Shown: positions 49,189-58,601, numbered from the stretch's first letter. The stretch: 64,000 bases of DNA from Pseudonocardia hierapolitana (GCF_007994075.1 NZ_VIWU01000001.1:1860001-1924000); one strand, 5' to 3'. Notes: generated from the letters alone by a model not told the origin. Numbers and translations are program-made.

Positions 49189-50984
49189 TGACGGCAGGCG
49201 GCTACACCGGGCGCGCGTTGGTCGTCGACGTCTCCGCGACGTCGGCCACCGGCAGCGCGCTGGAGCTGCCCGAGCCCGTGCTGCGCGCCTACCTCGGCGG
49301 CGTCGGCCTGGGCACGTGGCTGCTGCACCGCCTCGCCCCCGCCCGGGTCGACCCGCTGGCCCCCGAGGCGCCCCTGGTGTTCGTCTTCTCCCCGCTCGTC
49401 GGCACCCCGCTCACCACGAGCGCGAAGTTCGCGGTGCTCGCGAAGTCGCCGCTCACCGGGCTGCTCACCGACGCGCTCGCGTCGTCCCAGTTCGCGATCG
49501 CGGGCAAGCTCACCGGTCACGACGCGATCGTCGTCCGCGGGCGGGCCGCTGAGCTGTCGGTGCTGCTGGTCGACGCGGACGGCGTGCGGCTCGAGCCGGC
49601 CCCCGAGCTGGCCGGGATGTCGGCGGCCGCGGCGGAGGCGGCGGCGAAGGAGCGGTTCGGCCGCGGGTGGCGCACGGCGGCGATCGGCCCCGCGGGCGAG
49701 CGGGGCGTCCGCTACGCCACGATCAGCCACGACGGCCGCCACGCCGGGCGCGGCGGGCTCGGCGCGGTGCTCGGGGCGAAGAACATCAAGGCGGTGCTCG
49801 TGCGCGCGGGCACCAAGGTCGAGGTCGCCGACCCGGTGGCCGTGCTCGCGGCGGCCAAGGACCTGCGGCAGCGCAGCTTCGGCCCGGCCACCGCCAAGTA
49901 CCGCGAGCTCGGCACGCTGGCCAACCTGCTCGCGTTCAACGCCGTCTCCACACTGCCGACGCGCAACTTCACCGCCGCCACCTTCGCCGAGGCACCCAAG
50001 CTCGCCGCGGAGGAGCTGCACGAGATGCGCGGCGTCGCGCGCAACAGCTGCGCGTCCTGCTCCATCGGCTGCGAGCACATCTACTCCCGCAAGGGCGGCG
50101 GGTCGCAGCGCATGGAGTACGAGAACGTGTTCGCGCTCGGCCCGCTCTGCGGCGTCTCCGATCCCGACGACGTGTTCGCCGCGAGCGCCCGCTGCGACGA
50201 GCTCGGCATCGACACGATCTCCGCGGGCGGCACGATCGCCTGGGCGATGGAGTGCGTCGAGCGCGGGCTCATCGACGCGCCATGGCTGACGTTCGGCGAC
50301 GGCGCCGCGCTGCTGCGGGCCCTCGACCTGATCGGCAGCCGCGAACCCGGCCTCGGCGAACTGCTCGCGCTCGGCTCCCGGGCTGCGGCCGAGGTGGTCG
50401 GGCACGGCTCGATCGACTTCGCACCGCAGGTCAAGGGCCTGGAACTGCCCGGGTACGAACCGCGCTCGCTGCAGTCGATGGCGCTGGGTCTCGCCGTCAA
50501 CGCCCGCGGCGCCGACCACAACCGCTCCGGCGCCTACGAGGCCGACCTGTCCGGCGACCTCGACCGCCTGTCCGGCGGGCCGGCGCACGTCGCCGCCGCC
50601 ATCGGCACCGAGGACCGCGCGGCCGTCATGGACTCGATGATCCTCTGCAAGTTCCTGCGCGGGGTGTTCAGCGAGCCCTTCGAGGAGTGGGCGGCACTGC
50701 TGCGCCCGGTCACCGGCTGGGACGTCACCGCCGACGAACTTCGCGCGACCGCCCGGCGGATCGTGCTGGCCAAGCGCGAGTTCAACGCCCGCGAGGGTGC
50801 CTCCGCGGCCGACGACGCGCTGCCCCGCCGGATGCTCGACACCCCGCTGCAGCTGGGGTCCGGCCGCACGGCCACGCTCACCGCCGAGCGGCTCGCCGCG
50901 ATGGTCGCCGGCTACTACCAGGGCCGCGGCCTGGACACCGACGGCCGTCCGGCACCGGTGGACCGCGCCGACCTGCTGCTCTAG
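49188..50984 (+). CDS. Aldehyde ferredoxin oxidoreductase-family protein (tungsten/molybdenum)
   Basis: A 598-residue AOR-family enzyme with the N-terminal pterin-binding domain (GYTGRALVVDVS; LRAYLGGVGLGTWLL; GPAGERGVRYATISHDGRHAGRGGLGAVLGAKNIKA) and the cluster ligands Cys288, Cys291 and Cys295 in CASCSIGC, plus Cys487 in MILCKFLRG. The first three have the same numbers as in Pyrococcus AOR. EYENVFALGPLCG, DTISAGGT and ARGADHNRSGAYE are the cofactor and metal-site segments. It should oxidise aldehydes to acids, or the reverse, using ferredoxin-like carriers. It follows the MobA-MoaD fusion on the same strand. Confidence 0.9.
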   Translation: MTAGGYTGRALVVDVSATSATGSALELPEPVLRAYLGGVGLGTWLLHRLAPARVDPLAPEAPLVFVFSPLVGTPLTTSAKFAVLAKSPLTGLLTDALASSQFAIAGKLTGHDAIVVRGRAAELSVLLVDADGVRLEPAPELAGMSAAAAEAAAKERFGRGWRTAAIGPAGERGVRYATISHDGRHAGRGGLGAVLGAKNIKAVLVRAGTKVEVADPVAVLAAAKDLRQRSFGPATAKYRELGTLANLLAFNAVSTLPTRNFTAATFAEAPKLAAEELHEMRGVARNSCASCSIGCEHIYSRKGGGSQRMEYENVFALGPLCGVSDPDDVFAASARCDELGIDTISAGGTIAWAMECVERGLIDAPWLTFGDGAALLRALDLIGSREPGLGELLALGSRAAAEVVGHGSIDFAPQVKGLELPGYEPRSLQSMALGLAVNARGADHNRSGAYEADLSGDLDRLSGGPAHVAAAIGTEDRAAVMDSMILCKFLRGVFSEPFEEWAALLRPVTGWDVTADELRATARRIVLAKREFNAREGASAADDALPRRMLDTPLQLGSGRTATLTAERLAAMVAGYYQGRGLDTDGRPAPVDRADLLL

Positions 50985-51091
50985 CCGTTCACACCTGCAC
51001 ACGTTTTTCCGCGTTCGCCCACGGGTGGGAGATCGGGCTGCCACGGTTCCGCACTGGACCGAGAAGTCACTCCCAGTTGTGAGGCCGCGGA

Positions 51092-52024
51092 ATGGATGCA
51101 GGCAGCTTCGTCATCGCACTGCTGACGGCGGCAGGCGCCGCCGCCGGCCCCGCGCCGCTCGGCGCGCTCCAGGACACCACGGCGCCCGCCGCCCGCTGCA
51201 TCGCCGCTCCCGACGAGGAGCGGCTCGGGAGCGCCCGACCCGACGCCGGCCTGAGCTCACAGCCGGGCACGGGCACCGGATCGTCGGCGCTCCCCGACGA
51301 ACTCGTCGAGGAGCTCGCCGACATCATCACCCGCGCAAGCCTCGACAGCGCCACCCGGCAGGACAGCGCCACCCGAGAGGACAGCGTCACCCGGCAGGAC
51401 AGCGCCACCGTCTCATCGGCGCTCGCCGAGGAACTCGCCCAGGAACTCGCCGACGTCGTCGCCGAGAGCGACGACCCCACGTCCCGGCGACTCGCCGCCG
51501 CGCTCGCCGCTGCCGGCTTCGAGGCGAGCGCTGCCGTCGGGTCCCGCCAGGAGACCGCGGCATCGCGCTCGGACGACAACGGGCTCGACGACCGGTCGGG
51601 CCGGGCCGACCAGGGACGGCTCGACGACCGAACCGGCCAGGCCGACCAGGACCGGCTCGGCGACGACCGGCTCGAGGACAGCCGGCTCGACCAGGACCGG
51701 GCGGACAGCGACGACGGGCTCGACCGTGGCCGGCGCGACGACGCCCGGAACCAGCCCGGCAGCGACGACCGACTCGCCGACGACCGGCTCGGCCAGGACG
51801 AGCAGCTGGACTGCGACGGCGGCGCGCAGCAGCAGGACGCCGCTGCCGAAGACCGGGAGTCCACCGCCGGCGGCGCGAACCGCTCGGGTGACCTCGAGGA
51901 CGTCCTCTCCTCCCAGGCCGGGGAGCGCGAGCGGGCCGGCTCCGAACGATCGGGCACTCCCGCCGGACGCGGTGGCTCGGGCATCGCCGATGCGCTCGAG
52001 CGCGGCGAGCGGACGGCCGAATGA
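51092..52024 (+). CDS. Low-complexity Asp/Arg repeat protein
   Basis: A 310-residue protein of unknown function. The N-terminus (MDAGSFVIALLTAAGAAAG) is mildly hydrophobic and may be a membrane anchor or signal. Two short helical units LPDELVEELADIITRA and LAEELAQELADVVAES repeat at about 68 and 112, linked by DSATRQ-DSATRE-DSVTRQ repeats. Residues 150-245 are a run of D-D-R-L units (GDDRLEDSRLDQDRADSDDG and so on), highly charged and probably disordered. Its stop overlaps the next start as ATGA, marking it as the first gene of the 51-59.6 kb cluster. Confidence 0.6.
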   Translation: MDAGSFVIALLTAAGAAAGPAPLGALQDTTAPAARCIAAPDEERLGSARPDAGLSSQPGTGTGSSALPDELVEELADIITRASLDSATRQDSATREDSVTRQDSATVSSALAEELAQELADVVAESDDPTSRRLAAALAAAGFEASAAVGSRQETAASRSDDNGLDDRSGRADQGRLDDRTGQADQDRLGDDRLEDSRLDQDRADSDDGLDRGRRDDARNQPGSDDRLADDRLGQDEQLDCDGGAQQQDAAAEDRESTAGGANRSGDLEDVLSSQAGERERAGSERSGTPAGRGGSGIADALERGERTAE

Positions 52025-52713
52025 GTGGCGACGGCGGCGGGTCCCGGCCGTGGCGCCGCCCCCCGGCGGCGCGCCGGGCCCGCCCCCGGATCGCGGGACC
52101 GGAGGCCCCGCCGCACCTGAGGCCCGCACCCCCGCCGAGCACCGGCCCGAGCGCCGACCGGGCACGCGCCGACCTCGCCGCGATGGGCCACCCGCACGCC
52201 GCCTCCACGGCCCCGGCCGCGCTCCCTGCCCGCCGGGCCGACGCAGGCGCGCTGGCCGCGGCGTTCGGCGTCGACTTCCTGTCCTGGGACGAGAGCGATC
52301 CGGGACGGCGGGGCCGCGCGCTCGCGCCGTACGTCCTGCCGCCGGCCCGGGAGGAACGGCTCGCGGCCACCGGCTGGTCGGGCCTCGGGCGGCAGCGCGG
52401 CGAGCTGGCCCTTCCGGGCGCCGTCATCGCCCTGTCGGACGACCGGCTGCTCGTCCACGTCCGGGTCCGGGTCACGCCGTTCCGCAGGCTGACGATCACG
52501 CCCACATGCGTCCGGCACAGCACCGACGTGCTCCCCTACCCGGCCGCTGCCCCCGCCCCGACCGACCCGCAGTGGGTGGGCCTCGACTCCTACTGGTACG
52601 AGCTGCTCGTCCCGGTGCGGGAGATCACCGACCAGTGGCGGGTGGACATCGGCGCGGTCATCGTGGTGCCGCCGTTGCCAGCCGAGGTGCGGGACGGGGT
52701 GGTCCCGCCGTGA
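52021..52713 (+). CDS. Unknown protein upstream of MinD-like ATPase
   Basis: A 230-residue protein. Residues 1-70 are Pro/Arg/Ala-rich. The rest is a compact domain: ALAAAFGVDFLSWDESDPGR, ALPGAVIALSDDRLLVHVRV, RRLTITPTCVRH and YWYELLVPVREITDQWRVDIG. I do not recognise it. It is coupled at both ends (ATGA in, GTGA out), so it is probably made with the MinD-like ATPase, with which it may interact. No signal peptide or membrane segment. Confidence 0.62.
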   Translation: MSGDGGGSRPWRRPPAARRARPRIAGPEAPPHLRPAPPPSTGPSADRARADLAAMGHPHAASTAPAALPARRADAGALAAAFGVDFLSWDESDPGRRGRALAPYVLPPAREERLAATGWSGLGRQRGELALPGAVIALSDDRLLVHVRVRVTPFRRLTITPTCVRHSTDVLPYPAAAPAPTDPQWVGLDSYWYELLVPVREITDQWRVDIGAVIVVPPLPAEVRDGVVPP

Positions 52714-53936
52714 CCGTGCGATCCCACGGGTACCACCCCGGCCGGCACGAGACACCGCTCGGCGAGGCACCGACCCGCCCGCGTCGCGGGGCCGGCTGGG
52801 CCGACGTGCCGTGGCGCGCCGGGCCTCCCGGGTACGACCAGGACGATCCGCCCACGGAACCGATCCCGGTGATCCCGCCGGGTCCCGTCGTCCCCGACTG
52901 GAGCCGGCTCGCGCCCGCGCAGCCGTACCAGCCGTCGACGGGGTTCCTCCCCGCCGCGCAGATCGACGTGGCGAGCGACGCCGTGCTCACCGACGAGTCG
53001 CTGGTGCGGCACCAGCGCGCCACCCCGACGGAGGGATGGCGGCTCGCTCTGTACGCGGCATCCGGCGGCCGCATCAACCCGGGGCAGAGCGTCCACGAGG
53101 CCGCCCGGGTGGAGCTGGTCCACCGCATCCGGCGCCCGCTGCCGGCGCCGCACCGGGTCGCCGTCGTCTCGGTCAAGGGCGGCGTCGGGAAGACCACGGT
53201 GGCCGCCTGCCTGGGGCTCGTGCTCGCCGAACTGCGCGGTGACCGGGTCGTGGCGCTCGACGCCAACCCCGACGCGGGCACCCTGTCCGAACGGCTCACC
53301 GGTCCGGGCGGCCCCACCGTGCGCGACCTCTACGAGGACATGCCCAAGCTGGCCTCGGTCGCCGAGCTCACCCGGTACACCCGCAGCGCGGGGCGGTTGC
53401 ACGTGCTGGGCAGCGAGCAGGAGCCCGCCATGGGCGAGGCGTTCAGCGCCGAGGAGTACCTCGAGGTCACCTCGCTGCTCGAACGCTTCTACACCGTGAT
53501 CATCACGGACTCGGGCACCGGCATGGTGCACTCGGCGATGGAGGCCACGCTCGCCACCGCCGACAGCCTCGTGGTCGTCGGCTCCCCCACGGTCGACGGC
53601 GCCAACCGGGCCAGCCGCACCCTGTCGTTCCTGGCGGACGAGGGCTACCGGGTGGCGGCCGAGCAGTCGATCGTCGTGCTCTGCGGCGACCGGCACAGCC
53701 CGGACGTCGACCGCGCCCTCATCCGGTCCCACTTCGCGGCCCGCTGCCGCGCGGTGGTCGACATCCCGCCCGACCCGCACCTCGCCACCGGCGGCCGGAT
53801 CGACCCGGCGCTGTGGCGGGGTCCGACCCGCGATGCCTGGTACCTCCTCGCGGCGCACGTCGCGGACGGGTTCGGCGCCCCGTCCCCGGCTGCGCCCGCG
53901 CCCCCGTTCGCCATGCCGGTGCCCGACCCGGGCTGA
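52710..53936 (+). CDS. MinD/ParA-like ATPase (ESX EspI-type)
   Basis: A 408-residue ATPase with a Pro/Arg-rich N-terminal half (residues 1-100) and a deviant Walker A VSVKGGVGKTTVAACLGLVL near residue 152. LRGDRVVALDANPDAGTLSERL and VIITDSGTGMVHSAMEATL (switch/Walker B region) are strongly typical of the MinD-like proteins in type VII secretion loci (EspI and relatives). TPTEGWRLALYAASGGRINPG just before the core is also typical. No Ecc or WXG100 gene is present, so it is an orphan. It begins by GTGA overlap with the preceding gene. Confidence 0.82.
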   Translation: MTVRSHGYHPGRHETPLGEAPTRPRRGAGWADVPWRAGPPGYDQDDPPTEPIPVIPPGPVVPDWSRLAPAQPYQPSTGFLPAAQIDVASDAVLTDESLVRHQRATPTEGWRLALYAASGGRINPGQSVHEAARVELVHRIRRPLPAPHRVAVVSVKGGVGKTTVAACLGLVLAELRGDRVVALDANPDAGTLSERLTGPGGPTVRDLYEDMPKLASVAELTRYTRSAGRLHVLGSEQEPAMGEAFSAEEYLEVTSLLERFYTVIITDSGTGMVHSAMEATLATADSLVVVGSPTVDGANRASRTLSFLADEGYRVAAEQSIVVLCGDRHSPDVDRALIRSHFAARCRAVVDIPPDPHLATGGRIDPALWRGPTRDAWYLLAAHVADGFGAPSPAAPAPPFAMPVPDPG

Positions 53937-53997
53937 CCCCGACCACCCCATCCCGACGACCGCAGGAACCAACCGACGTACGAGGACGGCGATACCG

Positions 53998-54864
53998 ATG
54001 GATCCGATGAAGAGCCGGAGGTGGATCGCTGCGGCCGCGCTCGCCGCCGCCGTGGTGTTCCTCGTCATGGTCACCGGCGAGCACGGCCCGGCGGCACCAC
54101 GTGCCACGCCGGCGCCCGTCTCGTCGTCCGGGGCGGTGCTGGCCTCCGACGGCGGCCCTCCCGAGAACGACGACGGCGACGGCGGCAACGGAGGTGGCGG
54201 CGGCGGGGAGGCCGCCGACCGGGAGGAACTCATCGGCGCCCTGCAGGCCCTGCTCGACGCGCTCGGTGTCTCAGCCGACGAGCTCGCGGAGGGAGCCGAC
54301 AACTCCGCCTGCGGCAACGGGGGGCAGGACAAGTCCGACTCCGGGAACGGCAACGACAACAACGGCGGCAGCAACAACGGCAGCAACAACAAGGACAAGG
54401 ACAAGGACAAGGACAAGGACAAGGCGAACGGCGGCTGCGAGCAGTCCGAGCCCGCGTCGGCCGGGGAGTCCGCAGGCGCCACGATCACGATCAAAGGGTT
54501 CGCGTTCGGGCAGCCGCTGACCGTCGCGCCGGGCACGACGGTCGAGGTCGTGAACACCGACGCGGCGCCGCACAACGTCACCGCGACCGACCGCAGCTTC
54601 AAGACGTCCAACCTGAACCAGGACGAGACGGCCACCTTCACCGCGCCGACCACGCCCGGGCGATACGAGTTCACCTGCACGCTGCACCCCGAGATGACCG
54701 GCACGTTGATCGTCGAGGCCGGCGCGGGCGGGCAGGGCGGCTCGCGATCCTCCGAGCCGGCCACCGGGTCCCAGCGCGGCGGCGGCCACGACAGCTCCGG
54801 CCAGCACGAGTCCACGGCGCCGGAACGGGAGAACACGGGCGGCGGCTCATCCGATGGCTACTGA
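53998..54864 (+). CDS. Membrane-anchored cupredoxin with charged linker
   Basis: A 288-residue protein. Residues 8-26 are a signal/anchor. A Gly/Asp/Asn-rich linker (50-150) contains a KDKDKDKDKDK tract encoded by tandem AAGGAC repeats. The cupredoxin domain (about 160-240) binds type 1 copper through His192 (APHNVT), Cys227, His230 and Met233 (CTLHPEM), as in plastocyanin. A Gly/Ser-rich tail follows. It should be an extracytoplasmic copper electron carrier. The next gene is a flavocytochrome-like reductase, a reasonable redox partner; CopD is in the same cluster. Confidence 0.85.
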   Translation: MDPMKSRRWIAAAALAAAVVFLVMVTGEHGPAAPRATPAPVSSSGAVLASDGGPPENDDGDGGNGGGGGGEAADREELIGALQALLDALGVSADELAEGADNSACGNGGQDKSDSGNGNDNNGGSNNGSNNKDKDKDKDKDKANGGCEQSEPASAGESAGATITIKGFAFGQPLTVAPGTTVEVVNTDAAPHNVTATDRSFKTSNLNQDETATFTAPTTPGRYEFTCTLHPEMTGTLIVEAGAGGQGGSRSSEPATGSQRGGGHDSSGQHESTAPERENTGGGSSDGY

Positions 54865-54882
54865 CGGACGAGGTGACCTGCG

Positions 54883-56226
54883 GTGACCAGTTCGCTGGAG
54901 ATGCAGGCCGGGCCGGGATCGGTCGCGGCCGCACGCGGCTCTGCGCGGCTGGTGCATCGCTGGCTCGTCGGCTTCGCCGTGGTGCTGCTGGCACCGCTCG
55001 CGATCCGCGTGGTCGCAGGCGGTCCCGCGCCGCTGTGGGCGATGCTGACCGACCTCACCGGCCTCGTGGCGCTCTCGGCGATGGTGTGCACGTTCGTCCT
55101 GGTCTGCCGGCTGCGGGAGCTGTCGCGGGCGGCCGGCATCACGGCTCTGCTGTCGGCTCACCGCAGCATGGGTGTGCTGGCCGCGGGCAGCGTTGTGCTG
55201 CACGTCGCCGTCGTCATCGCCGCCGACCCCGACAACCTCACCCTGCTCACCTGGGTCTACGCGCCGCCGCGGGCCAGGGCCGCCACCGTGGCCACGGTCG
55301 CCCTCGGGGGCGTGATCGCGCTCGGTGTGCTCCGGAAGCGGGTGCGCCAGGACTACGAGTTGTGGCGCTGGGCCCACCTGGTGCTGAGCGTGGCGGCGGT
55401 CGCGCTGTCCGCACTGCACGTGCAGTTGGTCGGGGAGTTCGTGGCGCACCCCGTGATGCGCTGGGTGCTGGTGGCGCTGGCCGTGGTGCTCGCCGCCGGG
55501 CTGGCACACCGCGTGCTGGCGGCACGGCGCTCGAGCGAGCACGTGGTGCGGGAGGTCCGGCTCGACTCCGACAGCGTCTGCACCCTGGTGCTGGACCCGC
55601 GCGGCACCCCGCTGCGGTTCGCCCCCGGCCAGTTCGCCTGGCTGCGCCTCGCCCGGGCGGGGGGCGAGGAGCACCCGTTCACGATCGCCTCGTCGGCTGC
55701 GGGCGGCGGGTGCGCGTTCACGGTGCGCTCCACCGGCGACTTCGGCACGGTGCTGCGGAACCTGCCGCCCGGCACCCCGGTGTGGGTGGACGGGCCCTAC
55801 GGGTCGTGCAGCCTCGACCTCATCCCCCAGCCGGCCTCGGGCGTCGCCATGATCGCCGCAGGGGTCGGGATCACCCCGATGCTCTCCATGGTGCGCACGC
55901 TCGCCGACCGGCACGACCCGCGCCCGCTGCTCCTCGTCCGGGCCGCGGGGACGCCGCGCGAGCTGCTGTTCCGGCACGAGATCGGCCACCTGGCCCGGCG
56001 GCTGGACCTCACCGTCGTCGAGGTCGTGCGCAAACCGCCACCGGGTTGGACCGGCGCCGCGGGCGACATCGGCACCCCGCTGCTGCGCAGCGTGCTTCCC
56101 CACGCCGGGGGGCGATCGGCCCTCGACTACTTCGTGTGCGGGCCACCCGGCTTCGTCACCACCGTGACACACAGCCTGCGGGAGCTCGGAGTGCCCGAGC
56201 ACCGCATCCACATCGAGCAGTTCTAG
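54883..56226 (+). CDS. Ferric-reductase-like flavocytochrome (FRD/NOX type)
   Basis: A 447-residue membrane flavoprotein. Residues 25-225 hold about six helices, with helix-borne His in SAHRSMGVLAAGSVVLHVAVV and WRWAHLVLSVAAVALSALHVQLV, consistent with paired hemes. The FAD site is EEHPFTIASSAAGG (HPF-S/T type) and the NAD(P) site is AAGVGITPMLSMVRTL, ending YFVCGPPGFVTTVTHSLRELG. This architecture passes electrons from NAD(P)H to acceptors outside the membrane. The adjacent cupredoxin and CopD suggest metal reduction or transfer. GTG 54883 is the start. Confidence 0.86.
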   Translation: MTSSLEMQAGPGSVAAARGSARLVHRWLVGFAVVLLAPLAIRVVAGGPAPLWAMLTDLTGLVALSAMVCTFVLVCRLRELSRAAGITALLSAHRSMGVLAAGSVVLHVAVVIAADPDNLTLLTWVYAPPRARAATVATVALGGVIALGVLRKRVRQDYELWRWAHLVLSVAAVALSALHVQLVGEFVAHPVMRWVLVALAVVLAAGLAHRVLAARRSSEHVVREVRLDSDSVCTLVLDPRGTPLRFAPGQFAWLRLARAGGEEHPFTIASSAAGGGCAFTVRSTGDFGTVLRNLPPGTPVWVDGPYGSCSLDLIPQPASGVAMIAAGVGITPMLSMVRTLADRHDPRPLLLVRAAGTPRELLFRHEIGHLARRLDLTVVEVVRKPPPGWTGAAGDIGTPLLRSVLPHAGGRSALDYFVCGPPGFVTTVTHSLRELGVPEHRIHIEQF

Positions 56227-56243
56227 ACGCGAAGGACGGGGCC

Positions 56244-58601
56244 GTGCGATCACCTGTCTCAGGGGCAGCGCGCTGGGCCGGCGCACTCGTGCTGGCCGTC
56301 ATCGTGATGGTCGCGGTGTTCAACTCGGGGAGCACCGCCGACGGCGTCGCGGTGGATCAGCAGGCCGGCGCCACCGCTACCAAGCGCACCGAGTTCGGCC
56401 CGCTCACGGGGTCCGACGTCGACCTGCTGGTCAAGGTGCGTCAAGCCGGGCTGTGGGAGACCCCCACCGGCCAGCAGATGGAGCAGCGCGCCACGAACGG
56501 TGTGGTGCGGGACGTGGGCCGGCGCATCGCGGCCGAGCACATCGAGCTCGACGCGATCGTCCGCCGCACCGCCGACCAGCTCGGCGCCACGCTGCCGAGC
56601 CAGCCGTCAGCACAGCAGCAGGGCTGGATGGCGGAGATCTCCGCGCAGAACGGTGCCGAGTACGACCGCACCGCCGTGAACCTGCTGCGCCAGGCCCACG
56701 GCAAGGTCCTCCCCGTCATCGCCCAGGTGCGCTCGGGCACGCGCAACGAGCTGGTCCGGGATTTCGCCACGACGGCCGCCCAGTTCGTCACCCGCCACCA
56801 CGAGTACCTGGAGAGCACCGGGCTGGTGGACTTCGAGGCACTCCCCGAACCGCCCGCTCCCGCGGCGGCCCCGGCGTCTGCGGCATCCGCCGCGGCCGGG
56901 ACCGGCGGCGCGGCACCGGTGCTCACCGCGAACGGCGGCACCGCGGCCGCGAGCGGCGGGTTCGACGGCGTGCTGACCGCGGTCCGCGAGGTCTCGCTGT
57001 CGTCGTGGCTCGCCGCCGTGCTGGCGTTCGTCGCCGTGCTGGGCGGCGGGGCGCTGCTCGACATGCTGCTGCGCGACCGCACCCGCACCACCCCGGCCGG
57101 CCCCACCCCCGCGGCGTCCTACCCGCCGCAGCGACCGTTCCCCGCACCGCCCCGGCCCCCGGCGCCCCCGCGCATCCACCCGGCCCGGCGCCGGCCGGCC
57201 CCCCAGCGCAGGCCCGGTGGCCCCGCCGTGTTCGGCCTGCTCGTGATCGGCGTTCTCGCGCTGCCCCCGCTCCTCGAGGGCGCGGTGTCACCTCCCCCGC
57301 AGCCCTCCACGTCGGCGGCCGTCGCCGCCGGGTTCGCCGCGCTCGACCCCGCCCCCGAACACGTCCTCGCCCTCGTCGCCGAGAAGAAGAACGAGCCGTC
57401 CGACGACGAGAAGAGCGACGACGACAAGGACGAGGGGAAGAACGGCGACAACCAGAACGACGACAACCAGAACGACGACAAGGCAGCGGGCGACCAGGCG
57501 GAGGGCGACGACGCCCGGGAGGCGCTGAACCAGGCGCTCGCCGCCCGCCAGGCGGAGCAGGGCGGCGCCGAGGACCGGAACGCCGAGAACGAGAACGACG
57601 ACCGGAACGGCGACAACAACCAGAACGGCGACAACCAGAACGACAAGCAGGACGGCAACGGCCAGAACGAGAACGATCAGGACGAGAACGCCGCCGACGA
57701 CGATTTCCCCGGCCGCGAGAACGCCGCCCCGCCCGCCCTCGGCGACTTCGCCGACATCGGTGAGGTCAACCAGCTCGTCTCCGACCCCACTCCGGACGCG
57801 AATGCGTCCACCGGCAGCTTCGTGTCCGAGTGCGGCACGCCGGACCCGGCGTTGCGCAACTCGGACAACTGGATCGCGGCGCCGGGCAAGGTGAACGGCG
57901 CCCAGCACATGCACGACTACATCGGCAGCGCCGCCACCGACTCGTCCACCGAGGCCGGCGACCTGCTGGTGTCGGAGACGACGTGCGAGTTGGACAACCG
58001 CTCCACGTTCTTCTGGCCCGTGCTGCGCGACACCTCGCAGGTCGGCCCGGACGACAACCAGGACGGCGGCGGCCTCGACGGCAACGTCGGGGAGATCCTC
58101 GAGCCCGCGCAGGTCGTCATGCAGTTCCTCGGCAACCCGACAGAGCCGGTGTCACCCATGCCGCAGCTGCTGCGCGTGATCACGGGGGACGCCAAGGCTG
58201 TGACCAACGGGCCGGACAACGTACGGGCCCAGTGGACGTGCCGCGGCTTTGAGGACCGGGCCACGACTCAGTACCCGTTGTGCCCGCAGGGGAGCCGGCT
58301 GCTGCGCGTACTCGACTTCCCGTCCTGCTGGGACGGCGAGAACCTGGACTCGGAGGACCACCGCTCGCACATGGCGTTCGCCGACGAGGACAGCGGCGCG
58401 TGCCCGCAGGACACGGTCGCGGTGCCGCAGCTGCGGATGATCCTCGCCTACGACCAGCCGGGCGGGCGCAACTTCGCGCTCGACGGGTTCCCCGACCAGC
58501 AGCACCACCCGGCCACCGACCACGGCGACTTCGTCAACGGCATGCCCGACGAGCTGATGGACGCCGTCGTCGAGTGCCTGAACGAGGGGTTGCAGTGCTG
58601 A
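56244..58601 (+). CDS. DUF4142-DUF1996 fusion membrane protein
   Basis: A 785-residue envelope protein. Residues 1-25 are an anchor or signal. About 48-195 is a DUF4142 ferritin-like four-helix domain (TGSDVDLLVKVRQAGLWE, VRDVGRRIAAEHIELDAIV, DFATTAAQFVTRHHEYLES). A membrane segment (LAAVLAFVAVLGGGALLDML, about 250) and a second (VFGLLVIGVLALPPLLEG, about 333) are separated by a Pro/Arg-rich stretch. Residues 375-500 are an Asn/Asp/Glu/Lys linker. Residues 520-785 are DUF1996 (VSECG, HMHDYIGS, STFFWPVLRD, SCWDGENLDSEDHRSHMAF, HHPATDHGDFVNG) with many His/Cys. GTG 56244 has GAAGGA. The fusion is unusual; function unknown. Confidence 0.82.
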   Translation: MRSPVSGAARWAGALVLAVIVMVAVFNSGSTADGVAVDQQAGATATKRTEFGPLTGSDVDLLVKVRQAGLWETPTGQQMEQRATNGVVRDVGRRIAAEHIELDAIVRRTADQLGATLPSQPSAQQQGWMAEISAQNGAEYDRTAVNLLRQAHGKVLPVIAQVRSGTRNELVRDFATTAAQFVTRHHEYLESTGLVDFEALPEPPAPAAAPASAASAAAGTGGAAPVLTANGGTAAASGGFDGVLTAVREVSLSSWLAAVLAFVAVLGGGALLDMLLRDRTRTTPAGPTPAASYPPQRPFPAPPRPPAPPRIHPARRRPAPQRRPGGPAVFGLLVIGVLALPPLLEGAVSPPPQPSTSAAVAAGFAALDPAPEHVLALVAEKKNEPSDDEKSDDDKDEGKNGDNQNDDNQNDDKAAGDQAEGDDAREALNQALAARQAEQGGAEDRNAENENDDRNGDNNQNGDNQNDKQDGNGQNENDQDENAADDDFPGRENAAPPALGDFADIGEVNQLVSDPTPDANASTGSFVSECGTPDPALRNSDNWIAAPGKVNGAQHMHDYIGSAATDSSTEAGDLLVSETTCELDNRSTFFWPVLRDTSQVGPDDNQDGGGLDGNVGEILEPAQVVMQFLGNPTEPVSPMPQLLRVITGDAKAVTNGPDNVRAQWTCRGFEDRATTQYPLCPQGSRLLRVLDFPSCWDGENLDSEDHRSHMAFADEDSGACPQDTVAVPQLRMILAYDQPGGRNFALDGFPDQQHHPATDHGDFVNGMPDELMDAVVECLNEGLQC

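Noticed and set aside
52021..53936. Full type VII secretion locus
   Set aside because: Only an EspI-like ATPase is present. No EccB-E, MycP or WXG100 genes occur in the window.
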